From SIG588 sp045533175 (GTDB lineage: Bacteria; Bacillota; Clostridia; Oscillospirales; Acutalibacteraceae), in assembly GCA_045533175.1 (NCBI GenBank), contig JAZSHJ010000065.1, positions 1-18,222 of the forward strand: a DNA stretch of 18,222 nucleotides, written 5' to 3'. The notes below the pieces were generated by a model that saw only the letters and a program-made list of their open reading frames with translations, ran no database searches and was not told where the DNA came from. A program made the position numbers and the translations under genes. This document shows, in pieces, positions 6,267-13,157 of this stretch. Within the stretch, counting starts at the first letter, position 1. Each line of letters begins with the position of its first letter.

Positions 6267-8720
6267 ATGAAAAAGACGATATTACGATGGACGGCGCTCC
6301 TGCTGTCTTTGCTTTTCGCAGCGTGCACATTCACCGCCTGCGGCAGCAAAACGCCCACGGGCGGTTCCACCACCGCCACCACTCTTTCTGCGGAGGACAC
6401 GCCTTCTGTTCCGGATCCCGTAAGCCGCGATACGCTGGTGGCGGGATACGACAGCTTTTCCGGCAAATTCAGCCCCTTCTTTTCCAAAACCAAATACGAC
6501 GGCGACGTGGTGCGCGTCACCTCGGTCACCTTGCTCGACACCGACCGTGACGGTAACGTGGTGCAAAAGGGCGCCACGGGTGAAACCATAGCCTACAACG
6601 GCACCGACTACACCTATCACGGTATTGCCGACTGCACCGTTACTCAAAACGAGGACGGCACGGTGGTGTACGATTTCACCTTGCGGAACGATATAAAATT
6701 CAGCGACGGACAGGCACTCACCGCCGACGACGTTATCTTCTCGATGTACGTGTTGTCCGATCCGACCTACGACGGCAGTTCCACCTTCCATGCATTACCG
6801 ATTCTGGGCATGGAAGAATACCGTTCGGGCGTGTCGGCTGCGGTTGCCGAAAAGTACGGCGCCCTGGCCGATCTCATTTGGCAGGCAGGGCCGGAAACCA
6901 CCGTGTTCAACGGTTTCACCGAAGAGCAATACAACGCCTACTGGAACGACGTGTTGGATGCCGCAGGGGAAACTTTTGTGGGCGCAATTGTGGATTATTG
7001 CATGGAAAATCATCGCGAATACCTCCCGCTGTGCGGCGGCAACGACGTGGCGTTGGCCATGTATTCCTGGAGTTACGGCGAACCCACTACCGAAAAGGAT
7101 GAAAACGGCAACGACGTGTTCGTGCTGTTCACCGATAACGCGGGGAACACCTACGATATGGTGAACACCATCCCCACCAAAGCGGATTTCTGGCGACTGC
7201 TGCGGGATGTCTACGGCAATGATTTTTCGGAAACAACCGGATTGGATCGCGAGCGTGTCAACACCGTCATCCATCCCATTCGGGATTATTTGAAGGCCGC
7301 TTTCATCGTCATGGAAGGCGCAAAAGACACCTCTTCGGGTGGAACGGTCACCCACATTTCAGGTATCGAAAAAGCAGGAGAATACAGCGTGCGTCTTACC
7401 ATGAGCGCCTACGACGACGCATCGCTTCACCAATTGGGCATTACGGTGGCACCGCTTCATTATTACGGTGCAGATACCGCCTACGATTATGAAAATCACC
7501 GTTTCGGTTTCACGAAAGGCGACCTTTCGGGGGTCCGCGCCAAAACGAACGCACCGCTTGGTGCCGGCCCGTATGCGTTTGTGAGTTATGAAAACGGCGC
7601 CGTTACCTTCCGTGCCAACGAGCACTATTACAAAGGTTGTCCCAAAACGCCGAACCTTGTGTTCCAAGAAACCGCCGCAGCCGATCGTCTGGCGGGGGTG
7701 CTCGGCGGCACGTTGGACGTGACCGTCCCCACCTATAACGGAGAAGCCGCGGCAACCATCGCGGCCAACAGCAGTATCGTCAGCGCCGTCACGGTGGACA
7801 ACCGCGGCTACGGATACATTGGCATCAACGCCGATAAAGTAAAAGTCGGCGAAGACAAGGGCAGTACCCAATCGAAACATCTGCGCCGTGCCTTTGCCAC
7901 ATTGTTTGCGGTATACCGCGAAAGCTCCGTCCGTGCTTGTTACGGCGACAGCGCCTCGATCATTCAATATCCCATCTCCAACACATCGTGGGCGGCACCC
8001 CACGAAGACGAAGAAGGATACACCGCGGCGTTTTCGACCGACGTAAACGGCGATCCGCTGTACACCGCCGACATGACCGACGAGGCCAAATACGAAGCCG
8101 CCTTTACCGCCGCCGTGGAGTTCTTGAAAGCGGCGGGATACACATGGGACGAAACCGCCGCGGCCTTCACCGCCGCCCCCGCGGGTGCCAAACTCACCTA
8201 TTCCTTCATTCTGCCCACCGACGGCGCGGCGGTTCTGCCGCACCGCGCCGTGCTGGAAAACGCACAGGCCGCCCTTGCGCGCATCGGCATCACGTTGGAC
8301 ATCATCACCCCCACCGATGCCGACCAATTATGGGATGCGCTGGAAGCCGGCACGGCGGAGATGTGGTCGGCGGCGTGGTCTGCCGACCCCGATCCGGACA
8401 TGTATGCGCATTATCACAGCGCCAACTCGGTGGGCGCCGGCGGCACTAATACCAATTATTACGGCATTGCCGATACGGCGTTGGACGAAGCCCTCCTCGA
8501 AGCGCGCCAAACGGCCGACCGTACCGCCCGCAAAGCGTTGTATAAGACTTGTTTGGATACCGTGTTGGATTGGGGGGTGGAGATCCCCTCCTATCAACGG
8601 AAAAACGCGGTGGTGTTCAGCCGCGAACGGGTGAACCTTTCCACCGTAACCCCCGCCGTTACCCCGTATTGGGATTGGCTGAACGATATCGAATCGTTGG
8701 AGATGAACCCCGTTGCATAA
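6267..8720 (+). CDS. Family-5 ABC transporter solute-binding lipoprotein, unusually long
   Basis: This is an extracytoplasmic substrate-binding lipoprotein of the oligopeptide/nickel/oligosaccharide (SBP_bac_5) type, which would hand a ligand to an ABC importer. MKKTILRW then a hydrophobic core ends in FTACGS, so lipidation is expected at Cys25, followed by a Ser/Thr/Gly linker. Family features are the phrase DFTLRNDIKFSDGQALTADD (a hallmark of the fold), LPILG, and a C-terminal lobe with AAWSADPDPDMYAHYHS and YYGIADTALDEAL. The start at ATG 6267 is set by GGAGG 9 nt upstream and by the signal peptide; longer in-frame extensions lack both. At 817 residues it exceeds the usual 500-600, with extra sequence in the first half. 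No permease or ATPase gene is adjacent, so the partner transporter must be encoded elsewhere. The substrate cannot be read from sequence. Confidence 0.9.
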   Translation: MKKTILRWTALLLSLLFAACTFTACGSKTPTGGSTTATTLSAEDTPSVPDPVSRDTLVAGYDSFSGKFSPFFSKTKYDGDVVRVTSVTLLDTDRDGNVVQKGATGETIAYNGTDYTYHGIADCTVTQNEDGTVVYDFTLRNDIKFSDGQALTADDVIFSMYVLSDPTYDGSSTFHALPILGMEEYRSGVSAAVAEKYGALADLIWQAGPETTVFNGFTEEQYNAYWNDVLDAAGETFVGAIVDYCMENHREYLPLCGGNDVALAMYSWSYGEPTTEKDENGNDVFVLFTDNAGNTYDMVNTIPTKADFWRLLRDVYGNDFSETTGLDRERVNTVIHPIRDYLKAAFIVMEGAKDTSSGGTVTHISGIEKAGEYSVRLTMSAYDDASLHQLGITVAPLHYYGADTAYDYENHRFGFTKGDLSGVRAKTNAPLGAGPYAFVSYENGAVTFRANEHYYKGCPKTPNLVFQETAAADRLAGVLGGTLDVTVPTYNGEAAATIAANSSIVSAVTVDNRGYGYIGINADKVKVGEDKGSTQSKHLRRAFATLFAVYRESSVRACYGDSASIIQYPISNTSWAAPHEDEEGYTAAFSTDVNGDPLYTADMTDEAKYEAAFTAAVEFLKAAGYTWDETAAAFTAAPAGAKLTYSFILPTDGAAVLPHRAVLENAQAALARIGITLDIITPTDADQLWDALEAGTAEMWSAAWSADPDPDMYAHYHSANSVGAGGTNTNYYGIADTALDEALLEARQTADRTARKALYKTCLDTVLDWGVEIPSYQRKNAVVFSRERVNLSTVTPAVTPYWDWLNDIESLEMNPVA

Positions 8721-8910
8721 TGCGTACGCGTTTTTCTCGGATATGATCGCCTACACATACATCGGCATTTGCACGGGCAACGGTACACCCGATATGAAAG
8801 AGGAGGCCGCCTGCATCACCGATCCTCTTGCACGAGATGGAGTGGCTTTTTCCAACGACTGTGTGATAAACGACAATCTCACCTCTATCAAGAAAACCGA
8901 TTGATTTCAC

Positions 8911-8955
8911 AAAAAACAACCCCGTGCAGCCCAAGCCGCACGGGGTTGTTTCTAT
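8911..8955. terminator. Bidirectional intrinsic terminator between convergent genes
   Basis: AACAACCCCGTGC (8915-8927) and GCACGGGGTTGTT (8938-8950) form a perfect 13-bp stem around a 10-nt loop. The plus strand continues TTTCTATTTTATTT and the minus strand continues with six T, so it can end transcripts from both the solute-binding-protein gene and the Gfo/Idh gene. Confidence 0.92.
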
Positions 8956-8960
8956 TTTAT

Positions 8961-10175
8961 TTACAGTTCGGTCACGTCCAAGCGCGGGCGAGTGGCCCAA
9001 GCACCGTTCGTGAAATCGGGCATTGCCTGCGGCGCACCGCCGTTGGCAATGGAGATTTCGGACAAAACGCCCACCGCCTGCCACGTTGCCGCATCGTACA
9101 CGTCAATCGGCATGGGGGTGCCGTTTTTCACCGCGTCCGCGAACGCTTTGTAGGCAAACCAATCAATACCGCCGTGTCCCGCCGCCAAAGCTTCGGGGGT
9201 CACATCTTTCCACAACGAGGGAAGGAACTCTTCCTCGTATTTTGTTGCATTATCCAAGTTGCCGTTTTTGTAGAAATGCACCGACTCACCCTCGGCATCC
9301 CCGTTCAAAAACACCATATTGGTCTCCTGCATATACATACCGCCCGTGCCGCGCACCGTGAAGTCGCGGCTGTAGTGCCGCGGCAAGGTGGTGTCCAAAC
9401 GCAACAGGATGGTTTCGCCGTTTTCACAGGTGAGGATCGTGTGGATGATATCCCCCTGCTTGAACGTTTCATTTTTCATTTCGTCGGTGGCATCCTCGCG
9501 GGTGGCAATGTACTCCTTCAACCCCACCGCTTTGGTGGCGAAGGAGGACACGGTCAGAATGCGGTTTCCACGGTTGATATCCAACAATTTCGCGATCGGC
9601 CCCAAGTCGTGGGTGGGGTAGTTGTCACAGCAATGGTCGCGATACTGATTGTAACGGTAGTGACGCGTTACGTGACCGTATGCCACCTCGTTTCGCAGGT
9701 CGTGTGCATACGCACCCGCGCAATGCACCACCGTGCCGAACTTCCCGTGGCGCGCCATGGCGGTGGCAAGGAGTTCCTCTTTACCATAGCAACAATTTTC
9801 CATGAACATATACGGCGTACCGGTTTCTTCGTAGGTTTTAACCAGTTCCCAGCAATTTTTCAACGTGCGCTCGCTCCCCACTTCGCTGGCCACCGGGATA
9901 CCGCACCGCATGGCGTAACATGCGATCTCGGCGTGGGTATCCCAATCGCTGAACACGAACACCGCGCCGACGCCCTCGACAGCGATTGCTTCCTTATAAT
10001 CCGTAAAGCCTTCGGCCTTGCCTCCGTTCTTTTCAATCTCCTCCTGTGCACGGAGAATGCGATCCTCATAGATATCGCACACCGACGCAATCTGAAGATC
10101 GCTGTTTTTCGTCAACACGTCGCGAATCAACCAAAAACCGCGGCAACCCAAGCCAATAACACACACTTTAATCAT
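8961..10175 (-). CDS. GH109-like Gfo/Idh/MocA family NAD-dependent protein
   Basis: The 404-residue protein has an N-terminal Rossmann fold with GLGCRG at residues 8-13 and a C-terminal Gfo/Idh/MocA alpha/beta domain. Several blocks resemble GH109, whose founding member is an alpha-N-acetylgalactosaminidase working by NAD+-dependent oxidation, elimination and rehydration: SEVGSERTLKNCW, FMENCCYGKEEL, HDLRNEV, and NYPTHDLGPIAKLLDINRGN. It may therefore be a glycosidase rather than a sugar dehydrogenase. GH109 enzymes are often slightly longer and exported; no signal peptide is visible here, so it should be cytoplasmic. The start at ATG 10175 is chosen because AAAGGGGG lies about 7 nt upstream and MIKVCVIG begins the first beta strand; a 17-residue in-frame extension has neither support. 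It is transcribed divergently from the AraC regulator. An ordinary oxidoreductase remains possible. Confidence 0.9.
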   Translation of the reverse strand: MIKVCVIGLGCRGFWLIRDVLTKNSDLQIASVCDIYEDRILRAQEEIEKNGGKAEGFTDYKEAIAVEGVGAVFVFSDWDTHAEIACYAMRCGIPVASEVGSERTLKNCWELVKTYEETGTPYMFMENCCYGKEELLATAMARHGKFGTVVHCAGAYAHDLRNEVAYGHVTRHYRYNQYRDHCCDNYPTHDLGPIAKLLDINRGNRILTVSSFATKAVGLKEYIATREDATDEMKNETFKQGDIIHTILTCENGETILLRLDTTLPRHYSRDFTVRGTGGMYMQETNMVFLNGDAEGESVHFYKNGNLDNATKYEEEFLPSLWKDVTPEALAAGHGGIDWFAYKAFADAVKNGTPMPIDVYDAATWQAVGVLSEISIANGGAPQAMPDFTNGAWATRPRLDVTEL

Positions 10176-10197
10176 AAAACTACCCCCTTTTGCACTT

Positions 10198-10226
10198 ATC
10201 ATACGAGAAACCGCCTCTTTTCGCAA
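10198..10226 (-). promoter_or_regulatory. Likely promoter of the Gfo/Idh gene
   Basis: On the minus strand TTGCGA (10226-10221) and TATGAT (10203-10198) are separated by 17 bp. The -10 has one mismatch to TATAAT. A leader of about 20 nt follows, containing the ribosome site. Confidence 0.55.
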
Positions 10227-10239
10227 TGGAAATTTTCTT

Positions 10240-10299
10240 CAAAAACCTGTGTTTTTTTATCCTTGACATTTCACTTTACGTGTGATAGAGTGGTTTTTG
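10240..10299. repeat. Inverted repeat flanking the araC promoter, possible operator
   Basis: CAAAAACC (10240-10247) and GGTTTTTG (10292-10299) are perfect inverted copies 52 bp apart centre to centre, close to five helical turns. They bracket the -35 and -10 of the regulator gene and lie near the divergent promoter. The half-sites are A/T-rich, so chance is possible. Confidence 0.35.
10263..10291 (+). promoter_or_regulatory. Promoter of the AraC-type regulator
   Basis: TTGACA (10263-10268) is a perfect -35, followed after 17 bp by TAGAGT (10286-10291), a 4-of-6 match to the -10. The leader is very short, about 12-15 nt, and carries GGGGTG just before the start codon. The weak -10 would suit activation or autoregulation. 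Confidence 0.6.
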
Positions 10300-10310
10300 G
10301 GGTGATTTTT

Positions 10311-11111
10311 ATGGAGAATTTTTTCAGAGCACCACGCTTTGTGCAGTACTTTCAAACAGTTGAGCGCTTTGGCATTTCCAATCTCGGATACGACGATTTT
10401 CACACCGTGCGTGCCATTCACGCGTTTCGCACCCAAAGTTTTTGCACCCTGCATTTTGTGCTGAACGGAAAAGGCACGCTGGAAATCGGCGACAAACAGT
10501 TTTCGTTGCACGGCGGCGACATGTTCTTCACCCCCGCCGATACCCAAATGCGCTATTCCCCTTCACCTGACGATCCTTGGGATTACGTGTGGTTTTCTTT
10601 GAGTGATACCGCCGCTTGTCGCGAATTGTTTGGATTTTCGATCGACACTCCCTGGCGTGCCGTACCGCATTTCACACGGGTAAAATCCATTCTCGGCCGC
10701 ACGCTCACGGCGCTCGACCAAAAGGAGATCGGCTATTACGGAGTGCTTTCGGCGTTTTATGAAATTTTGGATATCTGCACCGCCCCTGTGCCGCCGCGCG
10801 GCGCACACGCTGTGAAGGCGTTGATTGATGAAAACTTCGTCTCCCCTGCCTTTCGAGTGGAAACCCTGTGCCGTGACGCGGGATTGAGCCATGCGCATCT
10901 GCTGCGGTTGTTCAAAGCAGAATACGGCGTGACGGTGCAACGCTACGTGACCGATCGCCGCATGGCGCTGGCCAAAGAACTGCTGTACACCACCGATCTG
11001 TCGGTTGGTTCGGTAGCACTTTCCTGCGGTTTTGCGGATGAAAGCCATTTTATGAAAACCTTCAAAAAAGAAACAGGATTTTCGGCACTCGGATACCGAA
11101 AATCCCGCTGA
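10311..11111 (+). CDS. AraC family transcriptional regulator
   Basis: A 266-residue one-component regulator. Residues from about 20 to 150 form a cupin-like sensor: the segment around LHFVLNGKGTLEI, then LHGGDMFFTPADT and DPWDYVWFSL, is typical of AraC_binding proteins that sense sugars. The last 100 residues carry the double helix-turn-helix: VETLCRDAGLSHAHLLRLFK is the first reader helix, and SVGSVALSCGFADESHFMKT with FKKETGFSALGYR is the conserved second half. The start at ATG 10311 has GGGGTG 6 nt upstream; the long in-frame upstream extension overlaps the divergent gene and is not real. It probably controls the neighbouring Gfo/Idh gene and perhaps the binding-protein gene. The effector is unknown. 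Its 3' end also encodes, on the opposite strand, the terminator of sigE. Confidence 0.93.
   Translation: MENFFRAPRFVQYFQTVERFGISNLGYDDFHTVRAIHAFRTQSFCTLHFVLNGKGTLEIGDKQFSLHGGDMFFTPADTQMRYSPSPDDPWDYVWFSLSDTAACRELFGFSIDTPWRAVPHFTRVKSILGRTLTALDQKEIGYYGVLSAFYEILDICTAPVPPRGAHAVKALIDENFVSPAFRVETLCRDAGLSHAHLLRLFKAEYGVTVQRYVTDRRMALAKELLYTTDLSVGSVALSCGFADESHFMKTFKKETGFSALGYRKSR
11064..11105 (-). terminator. Intrinsic terminator of spoIIGA-sigE inside the araC 3' end
   Basis: On the minus strand GGATTTTCGG (11105-11096) pairs perfectly with CCGAAAATCC (11085-11076) around a 10-nt loop and is followed by TGTTTCTTTTTT. It lies just past the sigE stop codon but inside the araC coding region, in its last 16 or so codons. 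Confidence 0.82.
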
Positions 11112-11121
11112 CGAATAGGCA

Positions 11122-11820
11122 TTATACATCCGCCGTTTCCATTTCGATGCGCAAACGGCGGATGATCTTTTTTTCCAGACGTGAAATGTAGGATTGTGAA
11201 ATCCCAAGCAGATCCGCCACCTCTTTTTGGGTATGTTCCCGTGCACCGCCAATGCCGAACCGCAGTTTCATGATGGTCTGTTCACGGGGTGAAAGACGGG
11301 CGATACAGGCATACAACAGGTCGCGTTCCGCCTCCCATTCCACCCCACGGTGGATCTCGTCGGGATCACTTCCCAGCACGTCCGACAACAACAATTCGTT
11401 GCCGTCCCAATCCACGTTCAGCGGTTCGTCAATCGACACCTCTCCCCGCTGTCCCGCACATTTCCGCAGGTGCATCAATATCTCGTTTTCGATGCAACGG
11501 GACGAATAGGTGGCCAGTTTGATACCGCGCGCAGGGCAAAAGGTGTTCACCGCCTTGATAAGTCCGATGGTGCCGATGGAAATAAGATCCTCGATCCCCA
11601 CACCCGAGTTTTCAAACTTACGGGCGATATACACCACCAGACGCAGATTATGTACGATCAAATCCTCGCGCGCATTTTCCTCACCTGCCGCAATGCGATC
11701 ACACACCACCCGTTCCTCTTCCGCTGAAAGGGGCGGAGGCAAGGTGTCGGTTCCATTTATATAATGCATTTCGCGACACGCCGCACGGCAAAGCAACCAC
11801 CGCCACAGACGTTTCAGCAT
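11122..11820 (-). CDS. sigE: RNA polymerase sporulation sigma factor SigE (pro-sigma-E)
   Basis: Sigma-E controls early mother-cell transcription during sporulation and is made as an inactive membrane-tethered precursor cleaved by SpoIIGA. The 232-residue protein has the sigma-E core: DTLPPPLSAEEE, NLRLVVYIARKFENSGVGIE, DLISIGTIGLIKAVNTF, ATYSSRCIENEILMHLR, LNVDWDGNELLLSDVLG and the region 4 helix-turn-helix EVADLLGISQSYISRLEK. The N-terminal 18 residues before HYING, rich in Trp, Leu and Arg, form the pro-sequence; Bacillus has about 27 there. The ATG start is fixed by AAAGGAGA upstream and by the absence of an earlier in-frame start. It lies 33 bp after spoIIGA. Its last codons contain, on the other strand, the araC terminator. 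Confidence 0.97.
   Translation of the reverse strand: MLKRLWRWLLCRAACREMHYINGTDTLPPPLSAEEERVVCDRIAAGEENAREDLIVHNLRLVVYIARKFENSGVGIEDLISIGTIGLIKAVNTFCPARGIKLATYSSRCIENEILMHLRKCAGQRGEVSIDEPLNVDWDGNELLLSDVLGSDPDEIHRGVEWEAERDLLYACIARLSPREQTIMKLRFGIGGAREHTQKEVADLLGISQSYISRLEKKIIRRLRIEMETADV
11127..11174 (+). terminator. Intrinsic terminator of araC inside the sigE 3' end
   Basis: CATCCGCCGTTT (11127-11138) pairs perfectly with AAACGGCGGATG (11153-11164) around a 14-nt loop, followed by ATC and seven T. It begins 16 bp after the araC stop and lies within the final codons of the convergent sigE gene. Confidence 0.85.
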
Positions 11821-11853
11821 AATGCCACTCTCTCCTTTCGTTCGCTTGTGTTA

Positions 11854-12663
11854 TTACAAAAAGGCGGTGCCGATCAAGGCGTTCCCCTTTACTTCGTCGC
11901 TTATCGCCACGAACATACCGCTGACATCCCGCACCGCACCGTCACACACCACCCACAGCTGTTCGGGACAAAAGGCGGCCATCACACCGCGCCCGCCCAC
12001 CGAGGTGTACGGAATCAGCCGCGCACCGGGCGGCGGCGAAGGATACGCGGGATTCCACACGGGAGATAGCAAACCACTCACCGCACGATACGGCACCACC
12101 GCTACCGCCGCACCCGAAAACGGCTCTTGCAGTGCATTGCCGCTATCGTACATCGCCGGCAAGGTGATCACCTTGCCACGGTGAAGAATACGCAGTTGGT
12201 AACTATGTCCCGCAGCATCCCGTCGTGCGGTTACCCGATCATACAAACAAAACAGCAAATATGCGGCGGCGGTGCATCCGATCAGCCACAACGGAGAGAT
12301 ATCCATGTACACCACCCCGTTCACCACCGCCAATCCCGCGGGGGCAAACAACCACCATACCGCCACCGCCGCACCTGCTGTGGCGGCTGAAAGCAAAAAC
12401 ATCACCCCACATCGTTTCCACAGCGCTTGCCGCCCGAAGGCCACCCACACGGTGAGCAACGCCGCCGCGGCTTTATACACCACCGCCGCCCATGCGGGCA
12501 AGGGCGGCAACAGCACCGCACAACACGTGAGCGCACCCACCGCCGCACCAGCCACCGTGCGTCCGCGGCGATACGGCAAGTGAAGCAGACGCGCCGTCGC
12601 GTGCAACAGCAAAAAATCGATCACCCAGTTGACGGTGAACAGAATATCCATATACAGCACCAT
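11854..12663 (-). CDS. spoIIGA: Sigma-E processing aspartic protease SpoIIGA
   Basis: SpoIIGA is the membrane-bound aspartic protease that removes the pro-sequence of sigma-E after asymmetric division, when triggered by SpoIIR from the forespore. The 269-residue protein has five or so hydrophobic helices in residues 1-145 (the first, around DILFTVNWVIDFLLL, is typical), then a soluble domain. The catalytic motif is DSGN with Asp173, in MYDSGNALQEPFSG. IPYTSVGG and the C-terminal VKGNALIGTAFL are also family-like. ATG 12663 has GAAAGGA about 10 nt upstream. It is directly followed by sigE, the classic pairing. The protein is richer in Ala and Val than Bacillus SpoIIGA, which matches the GC-rich genome. 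Confidence 0.93.
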   Translation of the reverse strand: MVLYMDILFTVNWVIDFLLLHATARLLHLPYRRGRTVAGAAVGALTCCAVLLPPLPAWAAVVYKAAAALLTVWVAFGRQALWKRCGVMFLLSAATAGAAVAVWWLFAPAGLAVVNGVVYMDISPLWLIGCTAAAYLLFCLYDRVTARRDAAGHSYQLRILHRGKVITLPAMYDSGNALQEPFSGAAVAVVPYRAVSGLLSPVWNPAYPSPPPGARLIPYTSVGGRGVMAAFCPEQLWVVCDGAVRDVSGMFVAISDEVKGNALIGTAFL

Positions 12664-12690
12664 GGCGCTCGCATCCTTTCGGTAGGAGTC

Positions 12691-12724
12691 ATTATATCAC
12701 ATCGCCGCGGGGGATTTTGCCGAA
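12691..12724 (-). promoter_or_regulatory. Candidate spoIIGA-sigE promoter with a Spo0A-box-like site
   Basis: On the minus strand TATAAT (12696-12691) is a perfect -10 about 27 bp before the spoIIGA start. No good -35 is present at 17 bp. TGCCGAA (12718-12724, plus strand) fits the Spo0A box TGNCGAA and would sit around -32 to -38. In Bacillus, spoIIG has an unusual promoter activated by phosphorylated Spo0A bound next to polymerase. A single 7-bp match is weak evidence. Confidence 0.45.
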
Positions 12725-12736
12725 AAGATGAAGGGA

Positions 12737-12762
12737 TAAAAAAGAAACCACCCGTGCGGGTG
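12737..12762 (-). terminator. Terminator-like hairpin upstream of spoIIGA
   Basis: On the minus strand CACCCG-CA-CGGGTG is followed by GTTTCTTTTTTAT. It lies upstream of the spoIIGA promoter and would shield it from transcription entering from the hairpin-rich DNA beyond. The loop is tight (2-4 nt). Confidence 0.55.
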
Positions 12763-12826
12763 TTGCAGTTAGGGATTGAAAGGATGTCGCAGAAAATTGC
12801 GGGTTGCTGCATAAGTGGACGGGATT

Positions 12827-13098
12827 CCAAAGGGGCGGCAAGCCCCTTTGGCCGTTTGGGAGGGGTGTGGGGAACCCATCGGAAAGGTTCCCCACATACT
12901 TTGTCCGCTTTCTTTCAAAGGAAGCGGTGCCTGCGCGGCATGATCACGATTCGACGATAAAACACGTTTGAAACACACATCTTCTCGTTGTTTGAAAATG
13001 GAAAGACCATTTTCAAACAACATCGCCGGCAGAACGTGGCATATGCTCTCTCCCTCATCGTCATAGGCCTCACCGAACCACGTGTCTAACGCGTGGTT
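12827..13098. repeat. Series of long palindromes in non-coding DNA
   Basis: The 494-bp gap between spoIIGA and gpsA holds no convincing gene. It carries five hairpins in a row: CCAAAGGGGC with its complement (12827-12851, 10 bp); TGTGGGGAACC with its complement (12866-12896, 11 bp); CCGCTTTCT pairing at 12905-12927 (9 bp, one G-U); GTTGTTTGAAAATGG with its complement (12987-13021, 15 bp, perfect); and AACCACGTGT with ACGCGTGGTT (13076-13098, one G-U). The first three, with the hairpin at 12749-12762, resemble a dispersed intergenic element I recall from gut Clostridia, though no second copy is in this window. Confidence 0.7.
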
Positions 13099-13108
13099 TT
13101 ACTTATAC

Positions 13109-13138
13109 AAAAAAACAAGGACGCAAAGCGTCCTTGTT
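13109..13138 (-). terminator. Intrinsic terminator of the DUF512-der-plsY-gpsA operon
   Basis: On the minus strand AACAAGGACGC and GCGTCCTTGTT form a perfect 11-bp stem with a TTT loop (13138-13114). A run of seven T overlaps its end (13115-13109). It starts 20 bp after the gpsA stop. Confidence 0.93.
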
Positions 13139-13157
13139 CACGGTTTATCCTATTCCC

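Noticed and set aside
7359..8327. A 322-residue minus-strand frame opposite the solute-binding protein
   Set aside because: It is Gly/Arg/Val-rich antisense shadow with no domain and no ribosome site; the plus-strand gene is well supported.
8713..8904. A 63-codon frame (TTG or ATG 8743 start) between the solute-binding protein and the terminator
   Set aside because: No ribosome site precedes either start, and the sequence resembles no family I know. The codons look gene-like, so a decayed gene remnant is possible but unsupported.
8769..10310. Long plus-strand extension upstream of the AraC regulator, which would give a 780-residue protein
   Set aside because: The extension is antisense to the Gfo/Idh gene and crosses the divergent promoters. 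The regulator has its own promoter, ribosome site and natural start at 10311.
12769..13023. Minus-strand open frames across the hairpin-rich gap
   Set aside because: They translate the palindromes themselves, lack ribosome sites and look like the spurious proteins commonly predicted from intergenic repeats.
12749..13098. CRISPR array
   Set aside because: The hairpins differ in sequence and there are no regularly spaced identical repeats or adjacent cas genes.
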